Positions 44,183-53,590 are shown, counted from the stretch's first letter. The stretch: DNA of 64,000 nucleotides from Pseudovibrio sp. Tun.PSC04-5.I4 (GCF_900104145.1 NZ_FNLB01000006.1:1447001-1511000); one strand, 5' to 3'. Numbers and translations: made by a program. The notes: generated by a model from the letters alone, not told the origin.

Positions 44183-46045
44183 ATGACGACTTTCGATAGA
44201 TGTGTGAATGGACTAACCACTTTAACTAGGGGGCTTGTTGTCATTTCCAGTATGAGCGCCATGACATGCACCTTGGCGTTTGCTGAAGATACAGTTCCAT
44301 GGACTTATGGGATTGCAATGCATGGCGAACCGGCACTCCCAGCGGATTATGCCCATCTGCCCTACGCAAACCCGCAGGCTCCCAAAGGAGGCCGGTTATC
44401 CCTGGGGGTGCAAGGAACATTCGACAGTCTGAATTCATTTGCCCTCAAAGGGGCGTGGACATCAGCACGTGGAATGAAGGAACGCCAGATGGGATCCTAC
44501 ATTCTGGAAAGCCTTCTCCTACGGTCCAATGATGAGGCGTTTACATTATATGGGCATCTGGCAGAGGCCGTCCGCATACCGGATGAACGCAACTGGATTG
44601 AGTTCCGCCTGAACCCTGCTGCCAAATTCTCCAATGGCGATCCCCTCACAACAGACGACATCATCTTCTCGCTGCAAACCATCCGCGATCATGGTCGCCC
44701 ACCTTTTGCCCGCTGGTACGGCAAGGTGGTGAAGTTCGAAAAAACAGGCGAACGATCCATCAAACTGCATTTTAAAGACGGCAGCGACAGAGAACTTCCA
44801 TTGCTGATTGCTCTGGCGCCCATCTTCAACAGCCGCACCACAAATCCTGAAACATTCGGCAACACCACGCTAACCCCGCCAGTTGGAACCGGTCCCTACA
44901 TCTTCTCCGAGATCAACCCTGGTCGCCGCACAACATACAAACGCCGTGATGATTACTGGGCAAAAGACCTACCTCAAAAAATCGGTTTCGATAACTTTGA
45001 TGAAGTAACAGTCGACTATTACCGTGATTACAATGCACTGCAGGAATCCTTTAGAAAAGGCGACAGCGAAGCCCTGATCTACAGCAACCCAAGCCTTTGG
45101 GAAAATGCAGGTAACTTCCCCGCATTTGAAGAGGGCAAAGTTGTCAAGGACGTCTTTGAACGTGGCACTCCACCCAGCATGACAGGCATCGCATTTAACA
45201 CAAGACGCCCTCAGTTTGCAGACAAACGCGTACGTCAAGCGCTTGGAATGCTATTGGATTTTGACTGGATCAACAGGACGCTCTTCGACGGTCTTTATAA
45301 GCGCACCGATGGGTATTGGGATAACACAGACCTGTCCTCCATAGGCCAACCAGCAAACGAGATTGAGAAAAAACTCCTCGCACCATTCCCTGATGCAGTG
45401 ACGGAAGACATCATGGACGGGACATGGCGCCCTTCACAGGCAGATGGCTCCGGGCGCGACCGCAAAGAATTACGCAAAGCACTTAACCTGCTAACACAGG
45501 CTGGATACAAATTAGATCAGGGCAAACTCGTTCATGCGCAAACAGGCGAACAGTTCGCTTTCGAAATTCTCGTCCGTGTACAGGATGAAGAGAAAGTTGC
45601 ACTTGCTTTACAACGCACCGCAAAACTTCTCGGAATTGAAATTACAGTCCGGTTTGCAGATGCTGCTCAGTTTGAAGAACGCCGTTCATCCTTTGATTTT
45701 GATAGTCTCTTCTCCACGTGGTTTGCATCCCTTTCTCCAGGCGGAGAGCAGTATTCACGCTGGTCCTCTGCAGCTGCAGATACTAGGAGTTCCAGAAACA
45801 TAGTAGGTGCAAAGGAGCCTGCAATCGATGCACTCGTAGAGGCTCTGGTTGCTGCCCGCAGCCGCGAGGAATTCGTCGCTTCCGTTCGTGCCTTTGACCG
45901 GACACTCATCTCTGGTTTCTATGCCATTCCTCTGTATCACGCCCCGGCAGAATGGGTCGCTCGCTGGACCACAACAGAGCACCCACAAAAAACACCACTT
46001 TACGGCATGCAGTACGATACCTGGTGGAACGCACCTAAAGAGTAG
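44183..46045 (+). CDS. Extracellular solute-binding protein family 5 (YejA-like peptide-binding protein)
   Basis: A 620-residue periplasmic binding protein. Signal region MSAMTCTLAFA with cleavage near residue 34; then KGGRLSLGVQGTFDSLNSFA, TTDDIIFSLQTIRDHGRPPF and GTGPYIFSEINPGRRTTYKR, all typical of SBP_bac_5. Its length and the PPFARWYGKVVK region fit the YejA branch, which binds peptides or microcin-like compounds. Permease and ATPase genes are not adjacent, so it must work with components encoded elsewhere, or as an auxiliary receptor. AGGAGA precedes the ATG. Confidence 0.88.
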   Translation: MTTFDRCVNGLTTLTRGLVVISSMSAMTCTLAFAEDTVPWTYGIAMHGEPALPADYAHLPYANPQAPKGGRLSLGVQGTFDSLNSFALKGAWTSARGMKERQMGSYILESLLLRSNDEAFTLYGHLAEAVRIPDERNWIEFRLNPAAKFSNGDPLTTDDIIFSLQTIRDHGRPPFARWYGKVVKFEKTGERSIKLHFKDGSDRELPLLIALAPIFNSRTTNPETFGNTTLTPPVGTGPYIFSEINPGRRTTYKRRDDYWAKDLPQKIGFDNFDEVTVDYYRDYNALQESFRKGDSEALIYSNPSLWENAGNFPAFEEGKVVKDVFERGTPPSMTGIAFNTRRPQFADKRVRQALGMLLDFDWINRTLFDGLYKRTDGYWDNTDLSSIGQPANEIEKKLLAPFPDAVTEDIMDGTWRPSQADGSGRDRKELRKALNLLTQAGYKLDQGKLVHAQTGEQFAFEILVRVQDEEKVALALQRTAKLLGIEITVRFADAAQFEERRSSFDFDSLFSTWFASLSPGGEQYSRWSSAAADTRSSRNIVGAKEPAIDALVEALVAARSREEFVASVRAFDRTLISGFYAIPLYHAPAEWVARWTTTEHPQKTPLYGMQYDTWWNAPKE

Positions 46046-46061
46046 ATAAACACATAAAAAT

Positions 46062-46090
46062 TGGGCTGCCTTCTTGATGAAGACAGCCCA
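46062..46090 (+). terminator. Hairpin after the solute-binding protein gene
   Basis: TGGGCTG and CAGCCCA pair, and within them CTTC pairs with GAAG around the loop TTGAT; the hairpin begins 16 bases after the stop. No T-run follows, so it is a probable but not certain terminator. Confidence 0.6.
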
Positions 46091-46161
46091 GTCAACAAAA
46101 GTGTTTACGAACCAACGCGCCGAATCTCGATTTTCCCTGTCGCTCAGTGGACTTAACTTAA

Positions 46162-47835
46162 ATGATACTGTCAAATACCGATGCAATTGCAAATCACAGC
46201 ACAACAGGCGTTTGGGGCAATATTACGCTCGACATGCTGTTTCGTCGTGCAGCGCAAAAACATCCAAACCGTTTGGCATTGGTAGACGCACCAGACCGGG
46301 AAACATGGACAGGCGGCAAACCACGCCACTTGACCTACTCTGAAGCAGAAGATGAGATCAGCCGTATCGCTGGCTTTTTTGCAGCTGTCGGCATGGAACC
46401 TGACCATATAATAGGCCTCCAATCACCAAACACTGTCGATACTGTGCTGTGTATGTTAGGCGCTTTGCGCGCAGGCCTGATTGTCTCTCCCTTTCCGTTG
46501 CATTGGCGTCACTCTGAAATATTGCGAGCGCTCAGCACCGTAGACGCAAAGGCGCTGATCACAGCTGACCGTGTTGAAACGCGCATGCTCGGTGACGAAG
46601 CTCGCGATGCAGCGGCAGATTTCTTCTCTTTGCGATTTGTTTTCGGATTAGGGAGTGACATTCCAGACGGACTTATTGATATGGGTCCGATGATTGCCCA
46701 AAACGGAGATGCATTTCCAGAACCTGTCGTGGAGCGTGAAGGCGTACCTGCCAACCACATCGCAACACTCACCTGGGTTCACTCCGGATCAGAAATTAGC
46801 CCAATCCCGCGCAGTCACAACCATTGGGTTTCAACAGGCCTCATGCCTTTCCTTGAAACACGGTTGGAACCGGGTGCCCGTATACTGTTGCCTTATGTCC
46901 TCTGCGGGATAACTGGCATTGGGGCGGGTCTCATACCGTGGTTATTGAGCGAAGGAACACTTCATCTCCATCATCCACGCTCGTTATCCACATTAACGGA
47001 CCACGCAAGGTCAATAGAAGCAAATTATGTTTTAACCCCTGGACCGCTGTCAGCGCACTTAAATGGAGCGCTCGATGGGTGGAACACCAACACTGTGGCG
47101 ACCTGGTCAATCACGTCTCCCAAGCCGCTCAACTACCGTGCTAAAGGCGTCATGACAGACCTTCATGTGCTGGATGAATATGCATTAGTCGCTCATTTGA
47201 GAGGTCATTCTGAGGAACCAGTACCACTCATTCCGGGCAACCAATTTGCACCTAGTACCTCTACACATGGCCCATGCCTCATTAATATAGAGCCCGTTGA
47301 AATTACGGAGAATTTTTCCTCCAAAAAACTCAGTACAGAGATAAATTATCACCTAAAATTAAAGGGCGCGATGGTGCCAGATGCAGACTGGCCATCTAGC
47401 GAGTCGCATTTCAAATTCTTTACAAATGAACTGGGCGAACATGGCCTGATTACCCAGATCCCTGTTGGTGTCCACGAGGTTACACGAGCTATCCACGGAT
47501 TTGGAACACCTGGTCAAAGAGCCCCTGGTCTTTTGGAACTGGAACGCCTCGACGAGATATATAGTGAATTTTCGGGGGTAAAAGAGGCAGCCGCTTTTCT
47601 GGTAGAAGATGAATTAATGGGTGCGCGCCTTATGGTAGCAGTGGTACCGTCTGAAGGACTTCTCGTAGATGTGGAAGCGTTCTACGCTTATCTCGATGCA
47701 TCTCGGGTCAGTCTTACCATGATGCCGCACCGTATTCTGTCATTGCGAGCTTTACCAATGACGGATGATGGCCTTGTAGATAGACAGAAATTGACCAGAC
47801 GCTCCCAGCCTAAACAAACGGAAGCTGTCGCCTGA
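46162..47835 (+). CDS. Acyl-CoA-ligase-fold (ANL) protein with degenerate catalytic motifs
   Basis: A 557-residue protein with the AMP-binding fold: an N-terminal LDMLFRRAAQKHPNRLALVD and IGLQSPNTVDTVLCMLGALRAG as in acyl-CoA synthetases, and a C-terminal small domain. The ATP/AMP-binding motifs have been lost. The P-loop (normally YTSGTTGxPKG) reads TWVHSGSEISPIPRSHNHW (204-222), no YGxTE or YRTGD block is visible, and the terminal GK with the catalytic Lys reads MTDDGLVDR (533-541) with Leu for Lys. The frame is long and intact, so it is a maintained non-enzyme rather than a fresh pseudogene. The next gene begins 8 bases later. No Shine-Dalgarno is clear for the ATG. Function unknown; a ligand-binding or scaffold role is possible. 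Confidence 0.75.
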   Translation: MILSNTDAIANHSTTGVWGNITLDMLFRRAAQKHPNRLALVDAPDRETWTGGKPRHLTYSEAEDEISRIAGFFAAVGMEPDHIIGLQSPNTVDTVLCMLGALRAGLIVSPFPLHWRHSEILRALSTVDAKALITADRVETRMLGDEARDAAADFFSLRFVFGLGSDIPDGLIDMGPMIAQNGDAFPEPVVEREGVPANHIATLTWVHSGSEISPIPRSHNHWVSTGLMPFLETRLEPGARILLPYVLCGITGIGAGLIPWLLSEGTLHLHHPRSLSTLTDHARSIEANYVLTPGPLSAHLNGALDGWNTNTVATWSITSPKPLNYRAKGVMTDLHVLDEYALVAHLRGHSEEPVPLIPGNQFAPSTSTHGPCLINIEPVEITENFSSKKLSTEINYHLKLKGAMVPDADWPSSESHFKFFTNELGEHGLITQIPVGVHEVTRAIHGFGTPGQRAPGLLELERLDEIYSEFSGVKEAAAFLVEDELMGARLMVAVVPSEGLLVDVEAFYAYLDASRVSLTMMPHRILSLRALPMTDDGLVDRQKLTRRSQPKQTEAVA

Positions 47836-47843
47836 GGGGATGA

Positions 47844-49085
47844 ATGGCAGAAGATAACCAGACATTAGAGACGGAACAGCACGATGTGAGTTGGGGCAAA
47901 ATCCTGTTGATTGCTCCAGTGCAAAATAGTGTCTTTGATATGCTGGAACCTCTGACCGTTCTGTCAGATAGGCTCGTTGTTGTGCGCAACAGCAAGCAGC
48001 TGATGGATGAATTTCAAGGCTCTAACGTTCTTCCCATTTGTATTTTATTGCCATGGCAGGAAGATAACCCGCCCGAGCTGGAAGAGCTTACGCGAACCAT
48101 CAAGAATTTCCGAAAAGGACCGGGCGTCGAAGTCCCCTTGATGGTCATTACAACAGGAAGTGCACGGGTTCCTCTGGAACTCAAACCCAGTGCTACAGTT
48201 AGTGATGCTATCTCACCTGATGTTCTTCTTCCACGAATTGCTGGGCTGAGACGATTGGCAAATCGCGCAGAAGAGGCACGATTACGACGCGGTCTGTTTG
48301 GTCCATTACCTGAATACAAAACTGAATTTGGGCCGTTAAAATCAACAGGCCTTCTAGTCGCGGGATTTGGCAAACATTTTGGTCGGGCACAAGCAGCTCT
48401 GGATCTTCCGGTTGAGATCGTTGGGGCTTTTTCCTCAGAGATGACAGAGGACTATCTAACAGATCGCCGCTTCGAAGCTGTCCTGATAGACATGCCGACT
48501 TGGCAGGCCTGTGAGGAAATTGAGCGTCTGAGAGCTGATCCGCGATACTTCAATCTCCCGATTCTGGCGCATAGCGAAGATGAAGAGTCGGCCCATCTGC
48601 TCTATTCTGCAGGAGCTACGGACGTGTTGCTTGTTCCAGTCACAGACACAGCATTAGCCGGCCACGTTATCAGCGCAGTCCGTGCAGGTCGACGCCAGCG
48701 GTTAACCGATGCAATCCTAACCGTTTCCAGCCAATGGCTTACCCGTCAGGACAACGAGGATTACCTCGCAGAGGAAACATACCTCAACTACCTGAGTTTA
48801 CTAGAAGATTCAACAAAACGGCGTGGTGAATCCATCTATGAACTTAATCTGCTAGAACTTATAGAACGCTTCACAGGCAACAATCCACAAGCCTTTGCCA
48901 AACACCAGATCTACTGGAGTGGAACAGTGCTTTCAATCGCCATGGCTGTCTGCCGGGATGAGGATTTTGTTGCCAACATCGAAGGCCGAGGACCAGTTGC
49001 AGTCCTGCGCACCAAAAAAGGCATGGACCAGCTCTCTAACCGAGTACTCGTCATGGTCCGCACCACAGGCTTGGGCAACGGTTAG
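47844..49085 (+). CDS. PleD-like REC-REC-GGDEF protein with degenerate domains
   Basis: A 413-residue protein laid out as two receiver-like domains (about 18-135 and 168-285) and a shortened diguanylate cyclase-like domain (about 315-413). Receiver 2 keeps an Asp in LIDMP (214-218), but the switch Lys position reads LLVPV and the acidic pair is missing; receiver 1 has no phospho-Asp (ILLPWQ). In the last domain the strand-turn expected as GGDEF reads IEGRGPVAVL (379-388), so no cyclase activity is expected. GAGGGG before ATG 47844 and a gap of 8 bases from the previous gene show co-translation. It may sense or bind a protein partner or c-di-GMP, but no RxxD-type site is obvious. Confidence 0.7.
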   Translation: MAEDNQTLETEQHDVSWGKILLIAPVQNSVFDMLEPLTVLSDRLVVVRNSKQLMDEFQGSNVLPICILLPWQEDNPPELEELTRTIKNFRKGPGVEVPLMVITTGSARVPLELKPSATVSDAISPDVLLPRIAGLRRLANRAEEARLRRGLFGPLPEYKTEFGPLKSTGLLVAGFGKHFGRAQAALDLPVEIVGAFSSEMTEDYLTDRRFEAVLIDMPTWQACEEIERLRADPRYFNLPILAHSEDEESAHLLYSAGATDVLLVPVTDTALAGHVISAVRAGRRQRLTDAILTVSSQWLTRQDNEDYLAEETYLNYLSLLEDSTKRRGESIYELNLLELIERFTGNNPQAFAKHQIYWSGTVLSIAMAVCRDEDFVANIEGRGPVAVLRTKKGMDQLSNRVLVMVRTTGLGNG

Positions 49086-49192
49086 AACCAAACCTCTATT
49101 TCACAAAACTGTGAGAGATAAGCACCAGATTTCCCGGTATTTTCTGGTAATATAGCTCATTGTACCTAGATACTGCAGAGCTGAGAATAAAG

Positions 49193-49849
49193 ATGCCCAA
49201 ACCTGCCCCAATACTAATTGATGTTATCTCTGACGTCATGTGCCCCTGGTGTTTCATCGGCAAGCGCCGACTGGAAAAAGCACTCATGATGTTGCCGCAA
49301 AGCTCCGTGCAGGTTCAGTGGCACCCCTATCAACTTGATGCGACCATCCCCAAAGAAGGCAAGGATCGCAAAAAGTATCTTGAAGATAAATTCGGCGGCA
49401 CTGAGCGAGCCAAGGAAATTTACGCAAATATTACCGATGCGGGTGCCGATGAGGACATTCCATTTGATTTTGATGCCATCACTAAGTCTCCCAATACCAT
49501 TGATAGCCACCGGTTAATCCGCTGGGCTCGGTCAGAAGGGATGCAGGATGCTATGGTCGAGGAGCTCTTCCGCCTCTACTTTGTGGATGGAGCTGATCTG
49601 ACCGACCACCAGACACTCGTAGATGCAGCAGAACGGGCTGGATTGAATAGCAAACTCGTCTCGGAGCTTCTCAATTCGGAACAGGATGTGAAAGAAGTCG
49701 AGGCCGATGTTGTACGGGCCCACGAGATTGGCGTAACAGGCGTTCCATTCTTCGTAATCGATGGCCGTTTCGCGGTTGCAGGTGCTGAAAATCCCGAAAC
49801 ACTGGCCGCTGCAATCCGTCATGCAGAAGAAACAAAAACTGGCGAGTAG
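49193..49849 (+). CDS. DsbA-family (FrnE-like) thioredoxin-fold oxidoreductase
   Basis: A 218-residue DsbA-fold protein without a signal peptide, so cytoplasmic. VISDVMCPWCFIGKRRLE gives the CPWC redox pair near residues 18-21; the cis-Pro loop is GVTGVPFFVIDGRFAVAGA near the end. The pattern matches FrnE/polyketide-isomerase-like DsbA proteins linked to oxidative stress. I start at ATG 49193; a TTG 33 bases upstream would only add non-conserved residues. Confidence 0.87.
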   Translation: MPKPAPILIDVISDVMCPWCFIGKRRLEKALMMLPQSSVQVQWHPYQLDATIPKEGKDRKKYLEDKFGGTERAKEIYANITDAGADEDIPFDFDAITKSPNTIDSHRLIRWARSEGMQDAMVEELFRLYFVDGADLTDHQTLVDAAERAGLNSKLVSELLNSEQDVKEVEADVVRAHEIGVTGVPFFVIDGRFAVAGAENPETLAAAIRHAEETKTGE

Positions 49850-49924
49850 CCCTGAGCTTCAACTTAGTCGATACTGGTAGGAGTTGGTAAATTGCCAGCT
49901 CTTTCAAGTCAGGGATAAACGTGA

Positions 49925-50215
49925 ATGACCAAACGCAGAATTCTGCTCACTCTCTTTTCTGCACCCCTTATTTTCTGGGCAATCTCCGCCTTGGTCGTAT
50001 TCGCGGCAAGCGAAGTTGGCGGCTGCAAAATACATGAGGGCTACGCCAATGCCTGCACAGTGATTGGCTACGACTTTGGTGAGTTATTGTATTCGCTTGG
50101 CATCTTCGCAGCGTGGGGCCTGCTGCTTGTCCCGATACTCTGGGGGTACATGATTGTCGGTTGGGGGGCTTACGAGATCGTTGCTTATATCTCTCGCCGC
50201 TTGAAAAGAAAATAA
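49925..50215 (+). CDS. Small two-helix membrane protein of unknown function
   Basis: A 96-residue protein not recognised by me. The first hydrophobic segment (ILLTLFSAPLIFWAISALVV, about 6-25) and the second (LLYSLGIFAAWGLLLVPILW, about 54-73) are separated by a short loop with two cysteines (GGCKIHEGYANACTV), which could form a disulfide in the periplasm. The end is strongly basic (SRRLKRK). It ends just before a bidirectional terminator facing eno. Confidence 0.65.
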   Translation: MTKRRILLTLFSAPLIFWAISALVVFAASEVGGCKIHEGYANACTVIGYDFGELLYSLGIFAAWGLLLVPILWGYMIVGWGAYEIVAYISRRLKRK

Positions 50216-50228
50216 CTCAGCTCAACAA

Positions 50229-50254
50229 AAAAGCCGGTACAAAGACCGGCTTTT
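50229..50254. terminator. Bidirectional intrinsic terminator between the small membrane protein and eno
   Basis: AAAAGCCGGT (50229-50238) and ACCGGCTTTT (50245-50254) form a perfect 10-bp stem with a 6-base loop and flanking A and T runs. It serves both converging genes. Confidence 0.93.
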
Positions 50255-50281
50255 CTGAATTCAAACATAGGCTGAAAAGTC

Positions 50282-51556
50282 TTATCCGCGAAGGATAGAA
50301 CGACCAGCATAGATGCCCTGAGGACCCAGTTCTTCTTCAATACGGATAAGCTGGTTGTACTTAGCCATACGGTCAGAACGGGACAGAGAACCAGTTTTGA
50401 TCTGGCCACAGTTGAATGCAACTGCAAGATCAGCAATGGTATTGTCTTCGGTTTCACCAGAACGATGAGACATAACTGAAGTGTATGCCGCACGGTGTGC
50501 CATCTCAACAGCTTCCATGGTCTCTGTCAAAGAGCCAATCTGGTTCACTTTAACGAGGATGGAGTTTGCAGTGTTGGTAGCAATACCGCGTGCAAGACGC
50601 TCAGTGTTGGTCACGAAGAGATCATCGCCAACCAGCTGACATTTGTCGCCGATTGCTTCGGTAACAGCTTTCCAGCCTTCCCAATCTTCTTCAGCCATGC
50701 CGTCTTCGATTGAGAACACAGGGTACTTTGTTACCAGATCTTCAAGGTAACGTGCCATTTCCTGGGAGCCAAGAACTTTGTTCTCGCCTTTCAGGTTGTA
50801 CTTGCCATCTGCATAGAACTCAGTCGCAGCAGCATCAAATGCAAGCATCACGTCGTCGCCAGGAGTGTAACCAGCTTTTTCGATCGCCTTCAGTACAAAA
50901 CCAATTGCTTCATCGGTAGAACCGATGTTAGGTGCAAAACCACCTTCGTCGCCAACATTGGTGTTGTGACCTGCAGCGGACAAACCCTTTTTCAAGGTGT
51001 GGAAGATTTCAGAACCCATGCGAACAGCATCACGCAAAGAGCTTGCGCCCACTGGCATGATCATGAATTCTTGGAAATCGATTGGGTTGTCAGCATGTTC
51101 ACCGCCGTTGATGATGTTCATCATCGGAACAGGCAGAGTGCGCGCGCCAATACCGCCTACGTAACGGTAAAGCGGCAGAGCAGATGCTTCAGCAGCAGCT
51201 TTTGCAACAGCAAGGGAAACGCCGAGAATTGCGTTTGCACCAAGACGGCTTTTGTTAGCAGTGCCGTCAAGCTCAATCATTGCATGATCAACTTTGATCT
51301 GATCTTCGGCTTCCATACCGCCGACAGCATCAAAGATTTCGCCGTTTACAGCTTCAATTGCGTCCTCAACACCTTTGCCAAGGTAACGCTCGCCGCCATC
51401 GCGGCGTTCAACAGCTTCAAATGCGCCAGTGGAAGCGCCTGACGGAACAGCAGCCCGACCGAAGGAGCCGTCTTCCAAAAGCACATCAACTTCTACAGTA
51501 GGGTTGCCGCGGCTGTCGAGAATTTCGCGACCAATAATGTCGATGATAGCAGTCAT
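50282..51556 (-). CDS. eno: Enolase
   Basis: A 424-residue enolase converting 2-phosphoglycerate to phosphoenolpyruvate in glycolysis and gluconeogenesis. IIGREILDSRGNPTVEVDV at the N-terminus, the catalytic VGDEGGFAPN, DDLFVTN with a metal ligand, and the signature LVKVNQIGSLTET plus SHRSGETEDNTIADLAV are all intact. Length is standard (about 425). It lies 189 bases after kdsA on the same strand, an arrangement common in alphaproteobacteria, and PEP from enolase is the substrate of KdsA. Confidence 0.98.
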   Translation of the reverse strand: MTAIIDIIGREILDSRGNPTVEVDVLLEDGSFGRAAVPSGASTGAFEAVERRDGGERYLGKGVEDAIEAVNGEIFDAVGGMEAEDQIKVDHAMIELDGTANKSRLGANAILGVSLAVAKAAAEASALPLYRYVGGIGARTLPVPMMNIINGGEHADNPIDFQEFMIMPVGASSLRDAVRMGSEIFHTLKKGLSAAGHNTNVGDEGGFAPNIGSTDEAIGFVLKAIEKAGYTPGDDVMLAFDAAATEFYADGKYNLKGENKVLGSQEMARYLEDLVTKYPVFSIEDGMAEEDWEGWKAVTEAIGDKCQLVGDDLFVTNTERLARGIATNTANSILVKVNQIGSLTETMEAVEMAHRAAYTSVMSHRSGETEDNTIADLAVAFNCGQIKTGSLSRSDRMAKYNQLIRIEEELGPQGIYAGRSILRG

Positions 51557-51745
51557 CTAAGAGTACTCCAATGTACATGTAGAGTGTGTAATTTTGGCTC
51601 TAAGAGCTTTTACCCGAGGTGCTTTCCCCAAGGAAGAGATGAGAGCGAAACTTGTCCAAATCCTTAAGAATAAACGCATGTATATTGTCGCACCCCTAAG
51701 TAAAAACACAGGATTTAATCAATTTCCCTAGGTGCCGTGAAATAT

Positions 51746-52594
51746 CTAAAGCGTAAATGTTCCGTTTTTTGCTACCGCATCGAACTCTTGCAGCCACTGC
51801 AAAAGATCTTTGAGGCGGTTCAAAGGAATCATATTAGGACCATCAGATGACGTTGTGTTGTCTGGATCATCATGCGTTTCAATAAACAGACCCGCAACGC
51901 CAACGGAAACAGCGGCACGAGCAAGCGTTGCCACAAACTCGCGCTGACCACCTGATGAGCCACCAAGCCCACCGGGTTGCTGAACTGAGTGCGTTGCATC
52001 GAACACAACAGGGGCACCCATGCTGGCCATGGTAGGCAGAGCACGCATATCTGAGATAAGCGTGTTGTATCCGAATGTCGTGCCACGCTCACACAGCATG
52101 ACATTGGAATTTCCGCTTTCAACAATCTTGGTCATGACGTTTTTCATGTCCCAAGGTGCTAAAAACTGACCTTTTTTAACATTGATCACTCGGCCAGTAT
52201 TCGCCGCTGCGACCAATAGATCTGTTTGACGACAAAGGTAAGCTGGGATCTGAAGAACATCACAAACTTCACCAACCGGCGCACAATGGCTGGGCTCGTG
52301 AACATCTGTAATGACAGGAAGACCATAGGTTTCCTTGATTTCAGCAAAGACCTCCAAGCCAGCCTTCATGCCCATACCACGACTGGCAGAAAGACTGGTT
52401 CGGTTTGCTTTGTCGTAGGACGCCTTGAAAACCAGGCCAATACCAAGTTCCTCAGCGATCTCTTTTACGGCTTGAGCCATTTCCATCGCATGCGAACGGC
52501 TCTCCATCTGGCATGGACCAGCAATCAGAGAAAACGGCTTGCTATTTGAAAAGAGGGCTTTGCCAATCGAAACTTCGGAGTTTGGCTGAGACAC
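51746..52594 (-). CDS. kdsA: 2-dehydro-3-deoxyphosphooctonate aldolase (KDO-8-phosphate synthase)
   Basis: A 282-residue enzyme joining arabinose 5-phosphate and PEP to KDO 8-phosphate for the lipopolysaccharide core. SLIAGPCQMESRSHAMEMA binds PEP; FKASYDKANRTSLSASRG and KGQFLAPWDMKNV follow; the end has THDDPDNTTSDGPNM-like residues in the ligand loop. ThrHis-Asp-Asp (ETHDDPD) and the N-terminal pattern identify KdsA rather than DAHP synthase. The gene is upstream of eno on the same strand. Confidence 0.96.
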   Translation of the reverse strand: MSQPNSEVSIGKALFSNSKPFSLIAGPCQMESRSHAMEMAQAVKEIAEELGIGLVFKASYDKANRTSLSASRGMGMKAGLEVFAEIKETYGLPVITDVHEPSHCAPVGEVCDVLQIPAYLCRQTDLLVAAANTGRVINVKKGQFLAPWDMKNVMTKIVESGNSNVMLCERGTTFGYNTLISDMRALPTMASMGAPVVFDATHSVQQPGGLGGSSGGQREFVATLARAAVSVGVAGLFIETHDDPDNTTSSDGPNMIPLNRLKDLLQWLQEFDAVAKNGTFTL

Positions 52595-52725
52595 GGACAG
52601 TTCTCCTTAAGGGCGTGAAAATAATCCAAAAGTTGATTAGGGCCTTCACCTCGAAATTACAAGAGGCAGCAACTCCAGAACAATCAAAACCTATAGATTA
52701 TTGCCCTTTGAGGGCGAACTGACAG

Positions 52726-53319
52726 CTAACCTCCCAAGACGATAGACACCTCAGGGCTCTTGCCCATGATCACCACGAGACTCTTATCATCTGTTTTTAG
52801 CGTGACTCCATAAGTCTTCGCGGCTTTATCTTTTTCTTTCGTATAGCTGTCTTGGAGTGTTACCAGTTGCTTGGTGGCCTGATCTCGTTGTTTAACCTGC
52901 TTGTTGGCATTAGCCCATTCACCGGTAGCTTTTTCAAAAAAGGCTTTCAGTTTATTATAACCTGCATCTCCAGCCAGTTGCTTTCGGTCACCTCCAACTC
53001 CATCAACCATCTGCTTCAAGGCCTTAGAAACCTGGACGAGACTTTTATCCGCAGCGGTGAATTTGTCTTGAGCTTTGGAGAGGTTGTCGATCACTTTCTT
53101 GACCTTCTCAACATCACCAGCAATTTTCAAAAGCTTTGGTTCTTCCTCCACCAACGCCATATAGGTTTTCTCAATTCCGTTCTTATCGCTCATCACTTTA
53201 GCAAAGCGCTTAACGTCTTTTGCAGGGAGCTTGTACTTTTTCTCTAGATCTTTTTCGATGGAAGATGCGGCTTTTAGAAAATCGGTGACATTCTTGTATT
53301 TTTTAAGAGCCTTGGGCAT
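52726..53319 (-). CDS. Lysine-rich, coiled-coil hypothetical protein
   Basis: A 197-residue soluble protein that I do not recognise. It has no signal peptide or membrane segment, is rich in Lys and Asp/Glu, and is predicted by eye to be mostly helical with heptad-like stretches (KIAGDVEKVKKVIDNLSKAQ and NANKQVKQRDQATKQLVTLQ). It ends in a short beta-like segment (SLVVIMGKSPEVSIVLGG). AGGAG lies 7 bases before its ATG, so it is likely a real gene. It stands alone between kdsA and the sulfate genes, with over 130 bases free on each side. Confidence 0.65.
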   Translation of the reverse strand: MPKALKKYKNVTDFLKAASSIEKDLEKKYKLPAKDVKRFAKVMSDKNGIEKTYMALVEEEPKLLKIAGDVEKVKKVIDNLSKAQDKFTAADKSLVQVSKALKQMVDGVGGDRKQLAGDAGYNKLKAFFEKATGEWANANKQVKQRDQATKQLVTLQDSYTKEKDKAAKTYGVTLKTDDKSLVVIMGKSPEVSIVLGG

Positions 53320-53555
53320 TTAACTCTCCTGTTGTGTCCTGCGATTTCTCGTTTATACGCCTAATCAAACTGGAGGCTTGAGCTCAATTAAGAAGCATCT
53401 GTTGACCAGCACCTAACGAAGCTACAACATTAGTGAGTGCTCAGAAATCAATCGGTCACGCGTTGGTTAAGGAGTAACGCTAAAAATCCCTGGGATTCGT
53501 AATAGTATCTAATGGATATTGACTGAGTTGTTTTTCCAAATCGAAATCAAAGAAA

Positions 53556-53581
53556 GGGCCGGTAGTTTTCATTCCCGGCCC
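53556..53581 (-). terminator. Terminator after cysNC
   Basis: GGGCCGG (53556-53562) and CCGGCCC (53575-53581) pair; on the minus strand the hairpin is followed by TTTCTTTGATTT. It lies 10 bases past the cysNC stop. Confidence 0.85.
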
Positions 53582-53590
53582 AAACATTTT

